This document shows positions 57,183-64,000 of a stretch of 64,000 nt of DNA, in pieces. Position 1 is the stretch's first letter. Each line of letters begins with the position of its first letter. A program made the translations under genes and the position numbers. The notes beneath the pieces were generated by a model that saw nothing but the letters and a program-made list of their open reading frames with translations, was not told the origin of the DNA and made no database searches. The stretch is from JAJKIP01 sp037200685 (lineage in GTDB: Bacteria > Bacteroidota > Bacteroidia > Chitinophagales > Chitinophagaceae): the NCBI GenBank assembly GCA_037200685.1, contig JBBCIG010000008.1, forward strand, positions 248,001 to 312,000. Reading direction: 5' to 3'.

Positions 57183-57850
57183 TCAAATGTAACTATTGGT
57201 AGCTTTGATTTGCAAGTTTAATAACTTCATCGGAAAAATGAAATTCACTCCGGCGAGCAGCAAATTGTTTATTGCTAACCTCATATCCGACACTCTAAAA
57301 TGTGTTTTCAGCATTTTGCGCCCTTTAAAAAATGGGAATATTTTCTTTTCAAATACGAAGACGGTTGTTTTATGATCATCCATATCAACCGTAAAAAGTG
57401 CCCCACGATCTAGATCACCTTCCCAGCTACTTGCAAAAGGTATCAACAAAGCATTTAAGTGATCAGCTATTACATTAAGGTAATACAGACCAATAACAAT
57501 TGAATATTTATCTAATCTCGTCTTATTTAAATTCTTTTCATTCTTTATCGTAACAATTTCCAGTTGTAATGGCGAGGCGGATTAAGAGAAATGATGTACT
57601 CATGAAGAACATTGTAATAATCTATGTCAGGGGTAAAAGGCGGACTATTTAAATAAGCAATTTTGGATGACCCCCATATCTGTTCAAGCTATTTGAGGAG
57701 AATCGAAACATTGTACATCTGGATGACAGTGGCAATTAATTCATTAGAATACTTTTTTTTCAAGGACCAAAAAGTAGGTTCTGTTTTTCTATATTCACCT
57801 ACTAGGATTACAGCATTTGAATATTCACACACTAAGTCCGCAAAATCCAT
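57183..57850 (-). pseudogene. hypothetical protein, interrupted
   Basis: From ATG 57850 the frame reads MDFADLVCEYSNAVILVGEY, WSLKKKYSNELIATVIQMYN, VSILLK, then an in-frame TAG, then LEQIWGSSKIAYLNSPPFTP and VLHEYIISLNPPRHYNWK. After a frame change near 57558 it continues LDKYSIVIGLYYLNVIADHL and ends LNLQIKATNSYI at 57183. About 220 codons in total. The family is not recognised. A stop codon plus a frameshift suggests real decay here. Confidence 0.5.
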
Positions 57851-57930
57851 CAAATCAGAAGATGTTGATACGGCATTTTTTGTGGACTAAGTTTAACTTT
57901 AGTAATTTTCTGTCGGATTTGTATTTTATC

Positions 57931-58557
57931 ATGACGAACATGGACATCAAAAGAGTTTGCATTCATGAATGTTGTCACGCTGTTGTTGCGCGACTATTTC
58001 GCCAAAGAATGACGATTGAGAAACTTGTTATGGATGTAGACTTAATTGAGAAAGATCAGGACCTTGGAACCTTGCATGTTAACGGGCCTCGATTAAGTGA
58101 TGAGCAGGATTATACAGCATTAGCGATAACCTTGTTTGCCGGAGTGGTAGGTGAGAATGTGTATTTGCTGGGTACAGACGGGATAAGAGAAAAAAAGGAG
58201 GAGATCATAGCTGACAATACAATTATGGATTGGTTATCTGCAGGAGGTGACATTTCTTCGTTCTCGGATACTGCTTTTGCTTTTAGACTTTGCTACCAGA
58301 TCGATGTTTATAAGCTAAAAGAATTCTGTCTTCGATTTTTGATCGATTTTCTCAGCAATAGGGAAGTTTGGTCCATGGTTGAAAAATTATACGATGAATT
58401 GCTCAAGTCGAATGACTTGAAGTTGCATAAAGAAGAGTTAGAGTCCGCCTTTAGACAAATTCGGTTGGATGAATTGCTTGACAGCAAAAGGAAGGAGTGC
58501 CTAAAGCAATGCGACGAAGTCCTCCAGTTTTGTCAAGGAATGAGCCATTGTTTATAG
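57931..58557 (+). CDS. M41 (FtsH)-like HExxH metallopeptidase domain protein
   Basis: About 208 aa from ATG 57931. The N-terminal helix holds VCIHECCHAVVARLFRQ, a zinc HExxH in the form HEAGHAVVA of FtsH-type peptidases, and LAITLFAGVVGENVYL matches the second half of that domain. No AAA ATPase or membrane helices are present, so it is a stand-alone peptidase-like domain. It lies between a broken gene and the integrase inside the element. Target unknown. Confidence 0.7.
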   Translation: MTNMDIKRVCIHECCHAVVARLFRQRMTIEKLVMDVDLIEKDQDLGTLHVNGPRLSDEQDYTALAITLFAGVVGENVYLLGTDGIREKKEEIIADNTIMDWLSAGGDISSFSDTAFAFRLCYQIDVYKLKEFCLRFLIDFLSNREVWSMVEKLYDELLKSNDLKLHKEELESAFRQIRLDELLDSKRKECLKQCDEVLQFCQGMSHCL

Positions 58558-58769
58558 ATCCAAAAGATCAGGTCGAAACCGATAAATAGAATGGCTTTTT
58601 ACTAAATTGCCTAGCATACTTTGGGCCTCCTAAAGGAACCCTTAATGCGACTTGACGAAAAATTTAAGTCCAGGGAGAAAATAATGCAGAATAACCCTTC
58701 GCTCAACTTGATTCGAATACGTTTGGAAATCAGTTAAGTTCTTAAATATGTCTAAAAGGAGAAGTTTAA

Positions 58770-59984
58770 TCAAATCCCAAGTTTCGCAAAATTCACCTTT
58801 CTTGTTCCTTCTATAATTTCTGGAAGATTAATATCAAAATAGGTTTTTGTAGTCTCCTCTTTAGTGTGTCCCATCATCTTTGAAAGTATTGGCCGTTCTG
58901 CGCCATATCTAATCCAAAGCTGCGCATTGGTATGCCGAGCTGTTTTATTAGACACATTCTTACTAATTCCTGCCATCTTTGCAATCTCTTTTAAATGCCT
59001 ATTATATACTGGCTCTTCAATTAGAAATTGAGAATCGAACACTGTTTTATCAGTATTAGTGGATTTATATTTCCTGATAATCGCACTAGCGTGAAGAAAC
59101 TTAAATAAAGGGATTATGGTCTGATTTCCATTTTTATCTCGTTTTCCGTAAATAAAGAAACCATACTCTTCATCATCAACTAACTGATCTTTGGTAAAAA
59201 TGAAAAGATCTTTATAGTAATAACCTGTATATATCTGGAACAAAAACAAATCTCTGTCACGTTCTAGAAATTCTTTCGCCTCTGGAAAAGCGATATTCTT
59301 CCATGCCTTAATTTCCGACGGCTCCAAAAAAGTTCGATTTGATTTTGCTACTCTGATCTTCACATCATCGAACAAAAATTCCATTTGTGAAGGATCGAGG
59401 TAATGATCCTTCCTGGCTTGCCTGATAACTCGCTTTAAACTTTCCATATACTTTCTGCAACTGCTTCCTTGTAAATTGAGGTCTTTCTGCATGAATCTGT
59501 AAAAATCCTGGATCAGGTGGCTATCAATATCTGAAAAATGTAGTCGCTTCCTAAAGCTCTGAAGATGCGAAAGACACGTGTTGTATTTCTTGATTGTATT
59601 TTCTTCAAGCTTTTCTGGTGGATTCTTAATAAACTCTTTCATGTAGTCATAGAAAGAGTTTGCATCTCCCTTCTTTTTGAGATGCCTGAAAATAGTTTCA
59701 AAGTCAAGAGACTTATTGAAATTATAACTACGCTTAATTAATTCATGAACAATATTCTTCTTCTCGATGATCTTATTGTTTATTTCAAAGGCAAAAGGAT
59801 GATTGGATTTAATCCAGTTTCCGTCTGTTCCTGACCATTCGGAAGTTGCAACTTTTTGCGGGACATCAATTTTGTAATATTTCGAATTGCGTTCAATAGT
59901 AATCCTCAAATAGACGGAGAACAAACCGGACTTATTCCGTTCGTTCCGCCAATTAAATACTACTGCTATTTGAGGAATAACCAT
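58770..59984 (-). CDS. site-specific tyrosine recombinase (integrase)
   Basis: A 404-aa phage-type integrase. It has an arm-binding N-terminus, a SAM-like core-binding domain (residues 105-205) and a catalytic domain with box II ARHTNAQLWIRYGA, MMGHTKEETTKTYFDI and the nucleophile Tyr in KTYFDI. The first catalytic Arg region reads QIYTGYYYKDLFIF, with Tyr where Arg is usual, as in a number of Bacteroidota integrases. It points away from tRNA-Arg(CCU), whose 3' end lies about 165 bp from its start. Confidence 0.9.
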   Translation of the reverse strand: MVIPQIAVVFNWRNERNKSGLFSVYLRITIERNSKYYKIDVPQKVATSEWSGTDGNWIKSNHPFAFEINNKIIEKKNIVHELIKRSYNFNKSLDFETIFRHLKKKGDANSFYDYMKEFIKNPPEKLEENTIKKYNTCLSHLQSFRKRLHFSDIDSHLIQDFYRFMQKDLNLQGSSCRKYMESLKRVIRQARKDHYLDPSQMEFLFDDVKIRVAKSNRTFLEPSEIKAWKNIAFPEAKEFLERDRDLFLFQIYTGYYYKDLFIFTKDQLVDDEEYGFFIYGKRDKNGNQTIIPLFKFLHASAIIRKYKSTNTDKTVFDSQFLIEEPVYNRHLKEIAKMAGISKNVSNKTARHTNAQLWIRYGAERPILSKMMGHTKEETTKTYFDINLPEIIEGTRKVNFAKLGI

Positions 59985-60048
59985 ACAGTAAATTTACGAC
60001 CTTTCTAAAAAACCGTAAAACATTCTGTAAAACAATGGATGGGAATAA

Positions 60049-60065
60049 ACAGGAATCGAACCTGT
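60049..60065. repeat. 17-bp duplication of tRNA-Arg T-arm, att-like
   Basis: ACAGGAATCGAACCTGT is identical to 60159-60175 inside tRNA-Arg. On the minus strand it is a T-arm followed by TTATTCCC, an acceptor 3' strand unlike that of tRNA-Arg, so it may be a remnant of another tRNA or an att site. Confidence 0.5.
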
Positions 60066-60078
60066 GGTATAAAACGAG

Positions 60079-60125
60079 GAAACCCGCTCCAGTATTGAGT
60101 TTGAAGCGGGTTTCATTCTTTTTAA
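60079..60125. terminator. bidirectional intrinsic terminator
   Basis: GAAACCCGCT at 60079-60088 pairs with AGCGGGTTTC at 60105-60114. ATTCTTTTT follows on the + strand and CTCGTTTT on the - strand. It can end the tRNA transcript before the integrase gene. Confidence 0.7.
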
Positions 60126-60148
60126 GTCTTATTGATTCTTGCTGAAAG

Positions 60149-60220
60149 TAGTCCCGACAGGAATCGAACCTGTATCAAAAGTTTAGGAAACTTCTATTCT
60201 ATCCATTGAACTACGGGACC
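60149..60220 (-). tRNA. tRNA-Arg(CCU)
   Basis: Minus-strand cloverleaf: acceptor GGTCCCG/CGGGACT (G1-U72 wobble), D-arm GTTCAATGGATAGAAT, anticodon stem GAAGT/ACTTT with loop TTCCTAA giving anticodon CCU, T-arm ACAGG-TTCGATT-CCTGT. The CCA is not encoded. Its 3' end faces the integrase, so it is the probable integration site. Confidence 0.92.
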
Positions 60221-60372
60221 AAAATTAAGAACTCTTTACCGATTCCGGACTCCGGGTATTTAACCCACGTTGGCGGGGCGACAAAAATAATGGTTTCCGG
60301 GCTAATATCAGGCGCTCAAATAGGGTTGACTTATATAAAATACTTACCTTACTGCACTTTAATAAAACGATC

Positions 60373-60831
60373 ATGAAAAAAATATTGCCCGTAGTTTTCT
60401 TTTGCACCGCCATACATTGCTGTTTTACGAATACAGTCTCCGCACAAACATCACCGAGGATTAATCATATCGCATTTTACGTAGTTGATTTGAAAGTGAG
60501 CACTAATTTTTATTTAAATGTTGTTGGGCTCGATACAATTCCCGAACCTTTTCATGATGGCCGGCATACCTGGTTTCTTATAGGGCCGAAAAGTCATTTG
60601 CATGTGATATCCGGCGCTACGCAAAAAACACCGAAGGATAAAAATTCACACCTGTGTTTCAGCGTTGCTTCCGTGACAGACTTTATTACCAGGTTACAAA
60701 AGAACAATGTGCCTTTCGAAAGTTGGGCCGGTGAAAAAAATACATATACAAACAGGGTAGATGGTGTGAAGCAAATATATTTCCAGGACCCGGATGGTTT
60801 TTGGCTGGAGATAAATGATGCGAAGGAGTGA
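60373..60831 (+). CDS. exported VOC (glyoxalase/bleomycin-resistance) family protein
   Basis: A 152-aa protein with a signal peptide (residues 1-24, ending VSAQ) before a single vicinal oxygen chelate fold. Visible landmarks: INHIAFYVVDLKVSTNFYLN at the first beta-alpha unit, possible metal ligand His in NHIAF and HLCFSV, and Glu in FWLEIND. Export is unusual for this family. The substrate is unknown. Confidence 0.8.
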   Translation: MKKILPVVFFCTAIHCCFTNTVSAQTSPRINHIAFYVVDLKVSTNFYLNVVGLDTIPEPFHDGRHTWFLIGPKSHLHVISGATQKTPKDKNSHLCFSVASVTDFITRLQKNNVPFESWAGEKNTYTNRVDGVKQIYFQDPDGFWLEINDAKE

Positions 60832-61084
60832 GTGGAGTTTTGAGTTGCGAGTTAAGAGTTAAGAGACCTTGCTCGCCAGTAGAATCTGAGAATGTTGAAG
60901 TAGAATAAGGATAAGCATATAATGAAGACCCCTCGTGCCTCGGGGTGACAAGGAAAAAGAATGACTGCTTTGTAATTCAAGTAATAAGACTATCCCCTTC
61001 AATAGTTCCTTTCCTTGTCATGGCGAGGAACGAGCCATCTGCATTAATCATTGCCAGCACTTTATAATGTAATTTCCATAGTGC

Positions 61085-61155
61085 TCAATAGAATTACAGA
61101 ACGATGAAGAGTGCGACGCAACAGGCGTTGATAGTAGCAATGCAGCCGGGTACAA
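61085..61155 (+). repeat. dispersed repeat copy 7
   Basis: AATAGAATTACAGAACGATG, AAGAGTGCGACGCAACAGGC and GTAGCAATGCAGCCGGG match the family core; the AGTCCACGGGATGCTGCGCA block is missing. Confidence 0.65.
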
Positions 61156-61175
61156 AAAATTCCTTCCCTTAATAT

Positions 61176-61209
61176 TTCATTCCCGGTTTCTCATTATCCG
61201 TTACCTTTG
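61176..61209 (+). promoter_or_regulatory. candidate promoter of the TPR protein
   Basis: TACCTTTG at 61202-61209 fits TAnnTTTG exactly, with TTTC at 61176-61179 as a weak -33 element 22 bp upstream. Initiation would be about 15 bp before the ATG. Confidence 0.35.
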
Positions 61210-61231
61210 CCGTCCTTTAAAAAGGTAACAA

Positions 61232-61882
61232 ATGAAGTTCTATAACCTCATCATTAAATACAGGCTGCCCTTAGGAATTTTGCTGGTGATATTGGGCGGC
61301 GTTGTCAATTATTCCGCTGGTTTCTGGCCCGGCTTCCCGCTTTATTTTGTGGGATTGATTATGATACTGGGGCACTTCTTTTTTGGCCCGTTGCGCCTGA
61401 TACAGGAATACATGGAAAGCGGCGATATGGACGGCGCTGAAAAAGTGCTGGCTTCTATTAAATTTCCGGGGCTGTTGTATAAACCTATTCGTTCGGTGTA
61501 TTATACATTGAAAGGGAACATTGCGATGATGAAACAGGATTTTGACGGCGCTGAAAAAATGATGAAGAAGGGCCTTGACCTGGGTATGCCGATGAAAGAA
61601 GCGGAAGGCGCCAGTATGCTGCAGATGGGAATGCTTTGTATGCAAAGAAATGATTTGAAACAGGCCGAAAGTTATATCCGCGGCGCTATCCGCAAAGGCT
61701 TGCCTGATAAAGAAAATGAAGCGGCTGCTTATTTACAAATGTGCAGCATCATGATGAATAAAAGGGAATTCCGTGCGGCGAAAGATTTTTTTCGTAAGAC
61801 AAAGGCATTGAAACCTACTACGCCGCAGATCGTTGACCAGATCAAACAGATTGAGAAATATATTTCGAGGATGCCGGGATAA
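61232..61882 (+). CDS. membrane-anchored TPR-like protein
   Basis: A 216-aa protein with two N-terminal helices (about 12-30 and 34-55) followed by tetratricopeptide-like helical repeats. The repeats have the pattern GDMDGAEKVLASIK, QDFDGAEKMMKKGLDLG, NDLKQAESYIRGAIRKG and REFRAAKDFFRKTKAL. It is probably a scaffold at the inner membrane. No partner is indicated by neighbours. Confidence 0.75.
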   Translation: MKFYNLIIKYRLPLGILLVILGGVVNYSAGFWPGFPLYFVGLIMILGHFFFGPLRLIQEYMESGDMDGAEKVLASIKFPGLLYKPIRSVYYTLKGNIAMMKQDFDGAEKMMKKGLDLGMPMKEAEGASMLQMGMLCMQRNDLKQAESYIRGAIRKGLPDKENEAAAYLQMCSIMMNKREFRAAKDFFRKTKALKPTTPQIVDQIKQIEKYISRMPG

Positions 61883-61892
61883 ATGAGCTAAG

Positions 61893-62275
61893 AGGAAAAG
61901 GAGAAAAAGAGATTTTTTTTTTACTAGTGTTCGATTTTTCTCTGTGTACGGCATACTCTGCGTAATATTTTTTCGCCCAGAGCTATAAGAGAAAAAGAGA
62001 TTATATTTTCACAATGTCCAGGATTTTCTTCTCTGCGTACCCCGTGTACTCTGCGAGATATTTTTTCGCCCAGAGCTATAAGAGAAAAAGAGGTTGTTTT
62101 TACCAGTGTTCTGATTTTCTCTATTTGCCTGGCGTACTCTGCGTGATATTTTTTCGCCCAGAGCTATAAGAGAAAAAGAGTTGTTTTTACCAGTGTTCTG
62201 ATTTTCTCTGTTTGCCTGGCGTACTCTGCGTGATATTTTTTCGCCCAGAGCTATAAGAGAAAAAGAGATTATATT
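61893..62275. repeat. tandem repeat, four units of 87-93 bp
   Basis: The marker TTTTTTCGCCCAGAGCTATA begins near 61968, 62061, 62149 and 62236, each followed by AGAGAAAAAGAG and preceded by GGCGTACTCTGCGTGATATT or a variant. Units share about 80-95 percent of their bases by eye. The block 61883-62314 contains no gene and ends in reverse-complement CTTTTCTCTTTTATTCTCTT. Confidence 0.8.
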
Positions 62276-62314
62276 ATAGTGCCTTCTCTTTCTCTCCTTT
62301 TCTCTTTTATTCTC

Positions 62315-62809
62315 TTAGCCAAAAATTTCTTCCACTTTCTTAAACCGGTAATCAAACACCGCCTTCAATTTTCTTTTTACATATAACGCATTGGCGATGT
62401 TTCCAATTATCCAAAACGGGTTTTCATAATGAACAATATCCGTCATTTCCGTACCGCCTGGTATTGCTTTAAAAAAATGCTGGTGGTGCCAGAGACGGTA
62501 AGGGCCTTTGCGCTGTTCATCAACAAAAAACTCTTTTTCTTTTACATGCGTTATTTCTGTCATCCAGTAAAGCGGTATTCCTAACAACGGCTTTAATTTA
62601 TATTCTATCACCTGGCCGGGATAGATGCTTTCCCCATGATATTTCGAGATGATTTTAAAATTCATTCCCGGCGGAGTGATCAGTTGTAAATTTGCATGGC
62701 TGGCAAAGAAATCCCAGACCGCGGGTACTGAAGCGGGGATCTGCTGAATTCTTTTAAATGAATAGATGGCCAAAGGTTTTAGATTTAAATTCGATACATT
62801 ATCATTCAA
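62315..62809 (-). CDS. SRPBCC (START-like) family protein
   Basis: A 164-aa protein of the polyketide-cyclase/START-like fold: QQIPASVPAVWDFFASHANL at the start, then a ITPPGMNFKII strand and a C-terminal helix (YVKRKLKAVFDYRFKKVEEI). Related proteins bind hydrophobic ligands in a deep cavity. The start is TTG at 62809; no in-frame ATG lies upstream before a stop. It is divergent from the helicase gene, 12 bp away. Confidence 0.78.
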   Translation of the reverse strand: MNDNVSNLNLKPLAIYSFKRIQQIPASVPAVWDFFASHANLQLITPPGMNFKIISKYHGESIYPGQVIEYKLKPLLGIPLYWMTEITHVKEKEFFVDEQRKGPYRLWHHQHFFKAIPGGTEMTDIVHYENPFWIIGNIANALYVKRKLKAVFDYRFKKVEEIFG

Positions 62810-62821
62810 AGTACAAGGTAA

Positions 62822-64000
62822 ATGTCATTCAATAAAGATAGATTAGAAAAAAAGTTCAGCGAAGAATATGAAAGACTGAATGAAAAACAGCAGTTAGCTG
62901 TTGATACCATTGAAGGGCCGGTGATGGTAATTGCCGGGCCGGGCACGGGAAAAACGCAGATACTGGCAAGCCGTATCGGCAAGATTTTATTGGAGACGGA
63001 TGCGCTGCCGGGAAACATTTTATGTCTTACTTATACCGATGCTGGCGTAGTCGCCATGCGCAAAAGGTTATTAAAATTCATCGGGCCTGATGCATACAAA
63101 GTAAATATTTACACCTTTCATGCTTTTTGTAATGATGTAATACAGGAAAACCTTTCCTTATTTGAAAAGACATCGCTGGACCCTGTTTCTGAACTCGAAA
63201 AAATTCAATTCTTCAAAGAATTGATTGACGCCTTTCCTAAAAATCACCCACTGAAAAGATACCGTGGTGATGTTTATTTTGAAGTAAAAAACCTGCAATC
63301 GCTGTTCAGCACGATGAAGCGGGAAGGCTGGGCGCCCTTATTTATTAACCAGAAAATTGATGAATACATTCACAGCCTGCATACCCGTGATGAATTTATT
63401 TATAAAAGAAAATATAAAGAATACAATGCAGGTGACCTGAAGAAAGATAAGATAGAAGAAGAAAAAGAAAAGATGGAAAGGTTAAGGGCGGCCGTTAGTG
63501 AGTTTGACCGCTTCCAGGAACTGATGCGCAAAAAAAATCGTTATGATTTTGATGACATGATCAACTGGGTGATCAGGGCCTTTGAAGAAAATAAAAATTT
63601 ACTGGCAAACTACCAGGAAAAATACCAATACATCCTTGTGGATGAATACCAGGATACCAGCGGTACACAAAATAGGTTGGTGGAATTATTGATTAGTTAT
63701 TGGGACAAACCCAATGTATTTGTAGTAGGCGATGATGATCAGAGTATCTATCGTTTCCAGGGCGCCAACGTAGAAAACATGCTGCAGTTCGCGGATAATT
63801 ATAAAAATGACCTGCTGACGGTTGTGCTCACCAATAATTATCGCTCTACGCAACCGATACTGGATATATCCAAAACGCTTATCAACAGGAATGATGAACG
63901 ATTGGTAAAACAATTACCCAACCTCAGCAAAGAGCTTTTATCCGCACATCCTCTTATCCGCACATTAACACATTTACCTGCAATTAAAGAATATGAGACG
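62822..64000 (+). CDS. UvrD/PcrA-type ATP-dependent DNA helicase, 3' end outside window
   Basis: The first 393 codons of a superfamily 1A helicase. Motif Q (LNEKQQLAVD), motif I/Walker A VIAGPGTGKTQILASRI (about residue 36), motif Ia LTYTDAGVVAMRKRL, TFHAFCNDV, motif II VDEYQDTS, motif III VVGDDDQSIYRFQGA and motif IV NYRSTQPIL are present. It unwinds DNA in repair or recombination. The frame is open to the right edge. Confidence 0.9.
   Translation, partial: MSFNKDRLEKKFSEEYERLNEKQQLAVDTIEGPVMVIAGPGTGKTQILASRIGKILLETDALPGNILCLTYTDAGVVAMRKRLLKFIGPDAYKVNIYTFHAFCNDVIQENLSLFEKTSLDPVSELEKIQFFKELIDAFPKNHPLKRYRGDVYFEVKNLQSLFSTMKREGWAPLFINQKIDEYIHSLHTRDEFIYKRKYKEYNAGDLKKDKIEEEKEKMERLRAAVSEFDRFQELMRKKNRYDFDDMINWVIRAFEENKNLLANYQEKYQYILVDEYQDTSGTQNRLVELLISYWDKPNVFVVGDDDQSIYRFQGANVENMLQFADNYKNDLLTVVLTNNYRSTQPILDISKTLINRNDERLVKQLPNLSKELLSAHPLIRTLTHLPAIKEYET

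Larger units (their letters stand above)
60832..61231. other. intergenic spacer with repeat and promoter
   Basis: No gene is visible. It holds a GAGTTGCGAGTTAAGAG run, CCTCGTGCCTCGGGG near 60932, a dispersed repeat copy at its right end and a candidate promoter for the TPR protein. Confidence 0.5.

Noticed and set aside
58770..59984. Inactive integrase because of the missing first catalytic Arg (TGYYYKDL)
   Set aside because: Many Bacteroidota integrases show this variant and the other catalytic residues (RHT, GH, Tyr) are present, so inactivity cannot be claimed.
61893..62275. CRISPR array
   Set aside because: The repeats are 87-93 bp with no unique spacers; similarity runs through the whole unit and no cas genes are near.

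Overview
The window looks like a Bacteroidota chromosome, most likely Chitinophagaceae. Evidence: a complete Act-type alternative complex III locus (actABCDEF) followed by an aa3/caa3-type cytochrome oxidase locus; DUF3078, DUF5522 and DUF420 proteins; TAnnTTTG promoter boxes; and small CCCCTNAAGGGG palindromes and longer dispersed repeats between genes.

Layout. 1-3.9 kb: a partial gene, a carboxypeptidase-regulatory-like secreted protein, a serine hydrolase and a PurN enzyme fused to a small membrane domain. 4.1-21.1 kb: one long respiratory block on the + strand (actA-F, coxB, coxA, cyoE, two subunit III-type genes, subunit IV, SCO1, DUF420). Between about 7.19 and 16.02 kb nearly every gene of this block is cut by single-base indels although coding similarity continues across them; sequence error is the likeliest cause. 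21.1-25.6 kb: an alkyltransferase-like protein, DUF5522, TrmB, a TonB-like lipoprotein, DUF3078, a structured tRNA-like RNA of unknown class and an Lrp regulator. 25.6-32.7 kb: surface-polysaccharide genes (flippase, chain-length factor, O-antigen ligase/polymerase), a peptide-type ABC permease, a GT2 glycosyltransferase and an alpha/beta hydrolase, the last two frameshifted.

32.7-60.2 kb is accessory DNA. It holds a broken secreted HExxH protein, a frameshifted giant STAND NTPase with an N-terminal PD-(D/E)XK nuclease (Avs-like antiviral protein), a RadC/JAB protein, a complete His-Xaa-Ser maturation cassette (hxsA-D-B-C), a primase and a mobilisation module (relaxosome protein, relaxase, coupling protein). 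It then holds an unrecognised 552-aa protein paired with a zinc-ribbon PD-(D/E)XK nuclease, a tRNA 3'-end fragment with a broken excisionase-like gene, a five-gene operon (DUF3050 haem-oxygenase-like protein, amino-acid-type ABC importer, unrecognised 616-aa protein), an M41-like HExxH protein and a tyrosine recombinase next to tRNA-Arg(CCU). Mobilisation and integration genes are present but no mating-pore genes are seen, so this is best read as an integrative mobilisable element, perhaps two nested ones, carrying defence and peptide-modification cargo.

60.2-64 kb returns to backbone: a VOC protein, a TPR membrane protein, a tandem-repeat block, an SRPBCC protein and the start of a UvrD/PcrA helicase.

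Best candidates for something undescribed: the two-gene nuclease module at 48.5-50.8 kb, the DUF3050/ABC/616-aa operon at 52.1-57.0 kb with its perfect palindrome in the leader, and the tRNA-like RNA at 24.8-25.0 kb.
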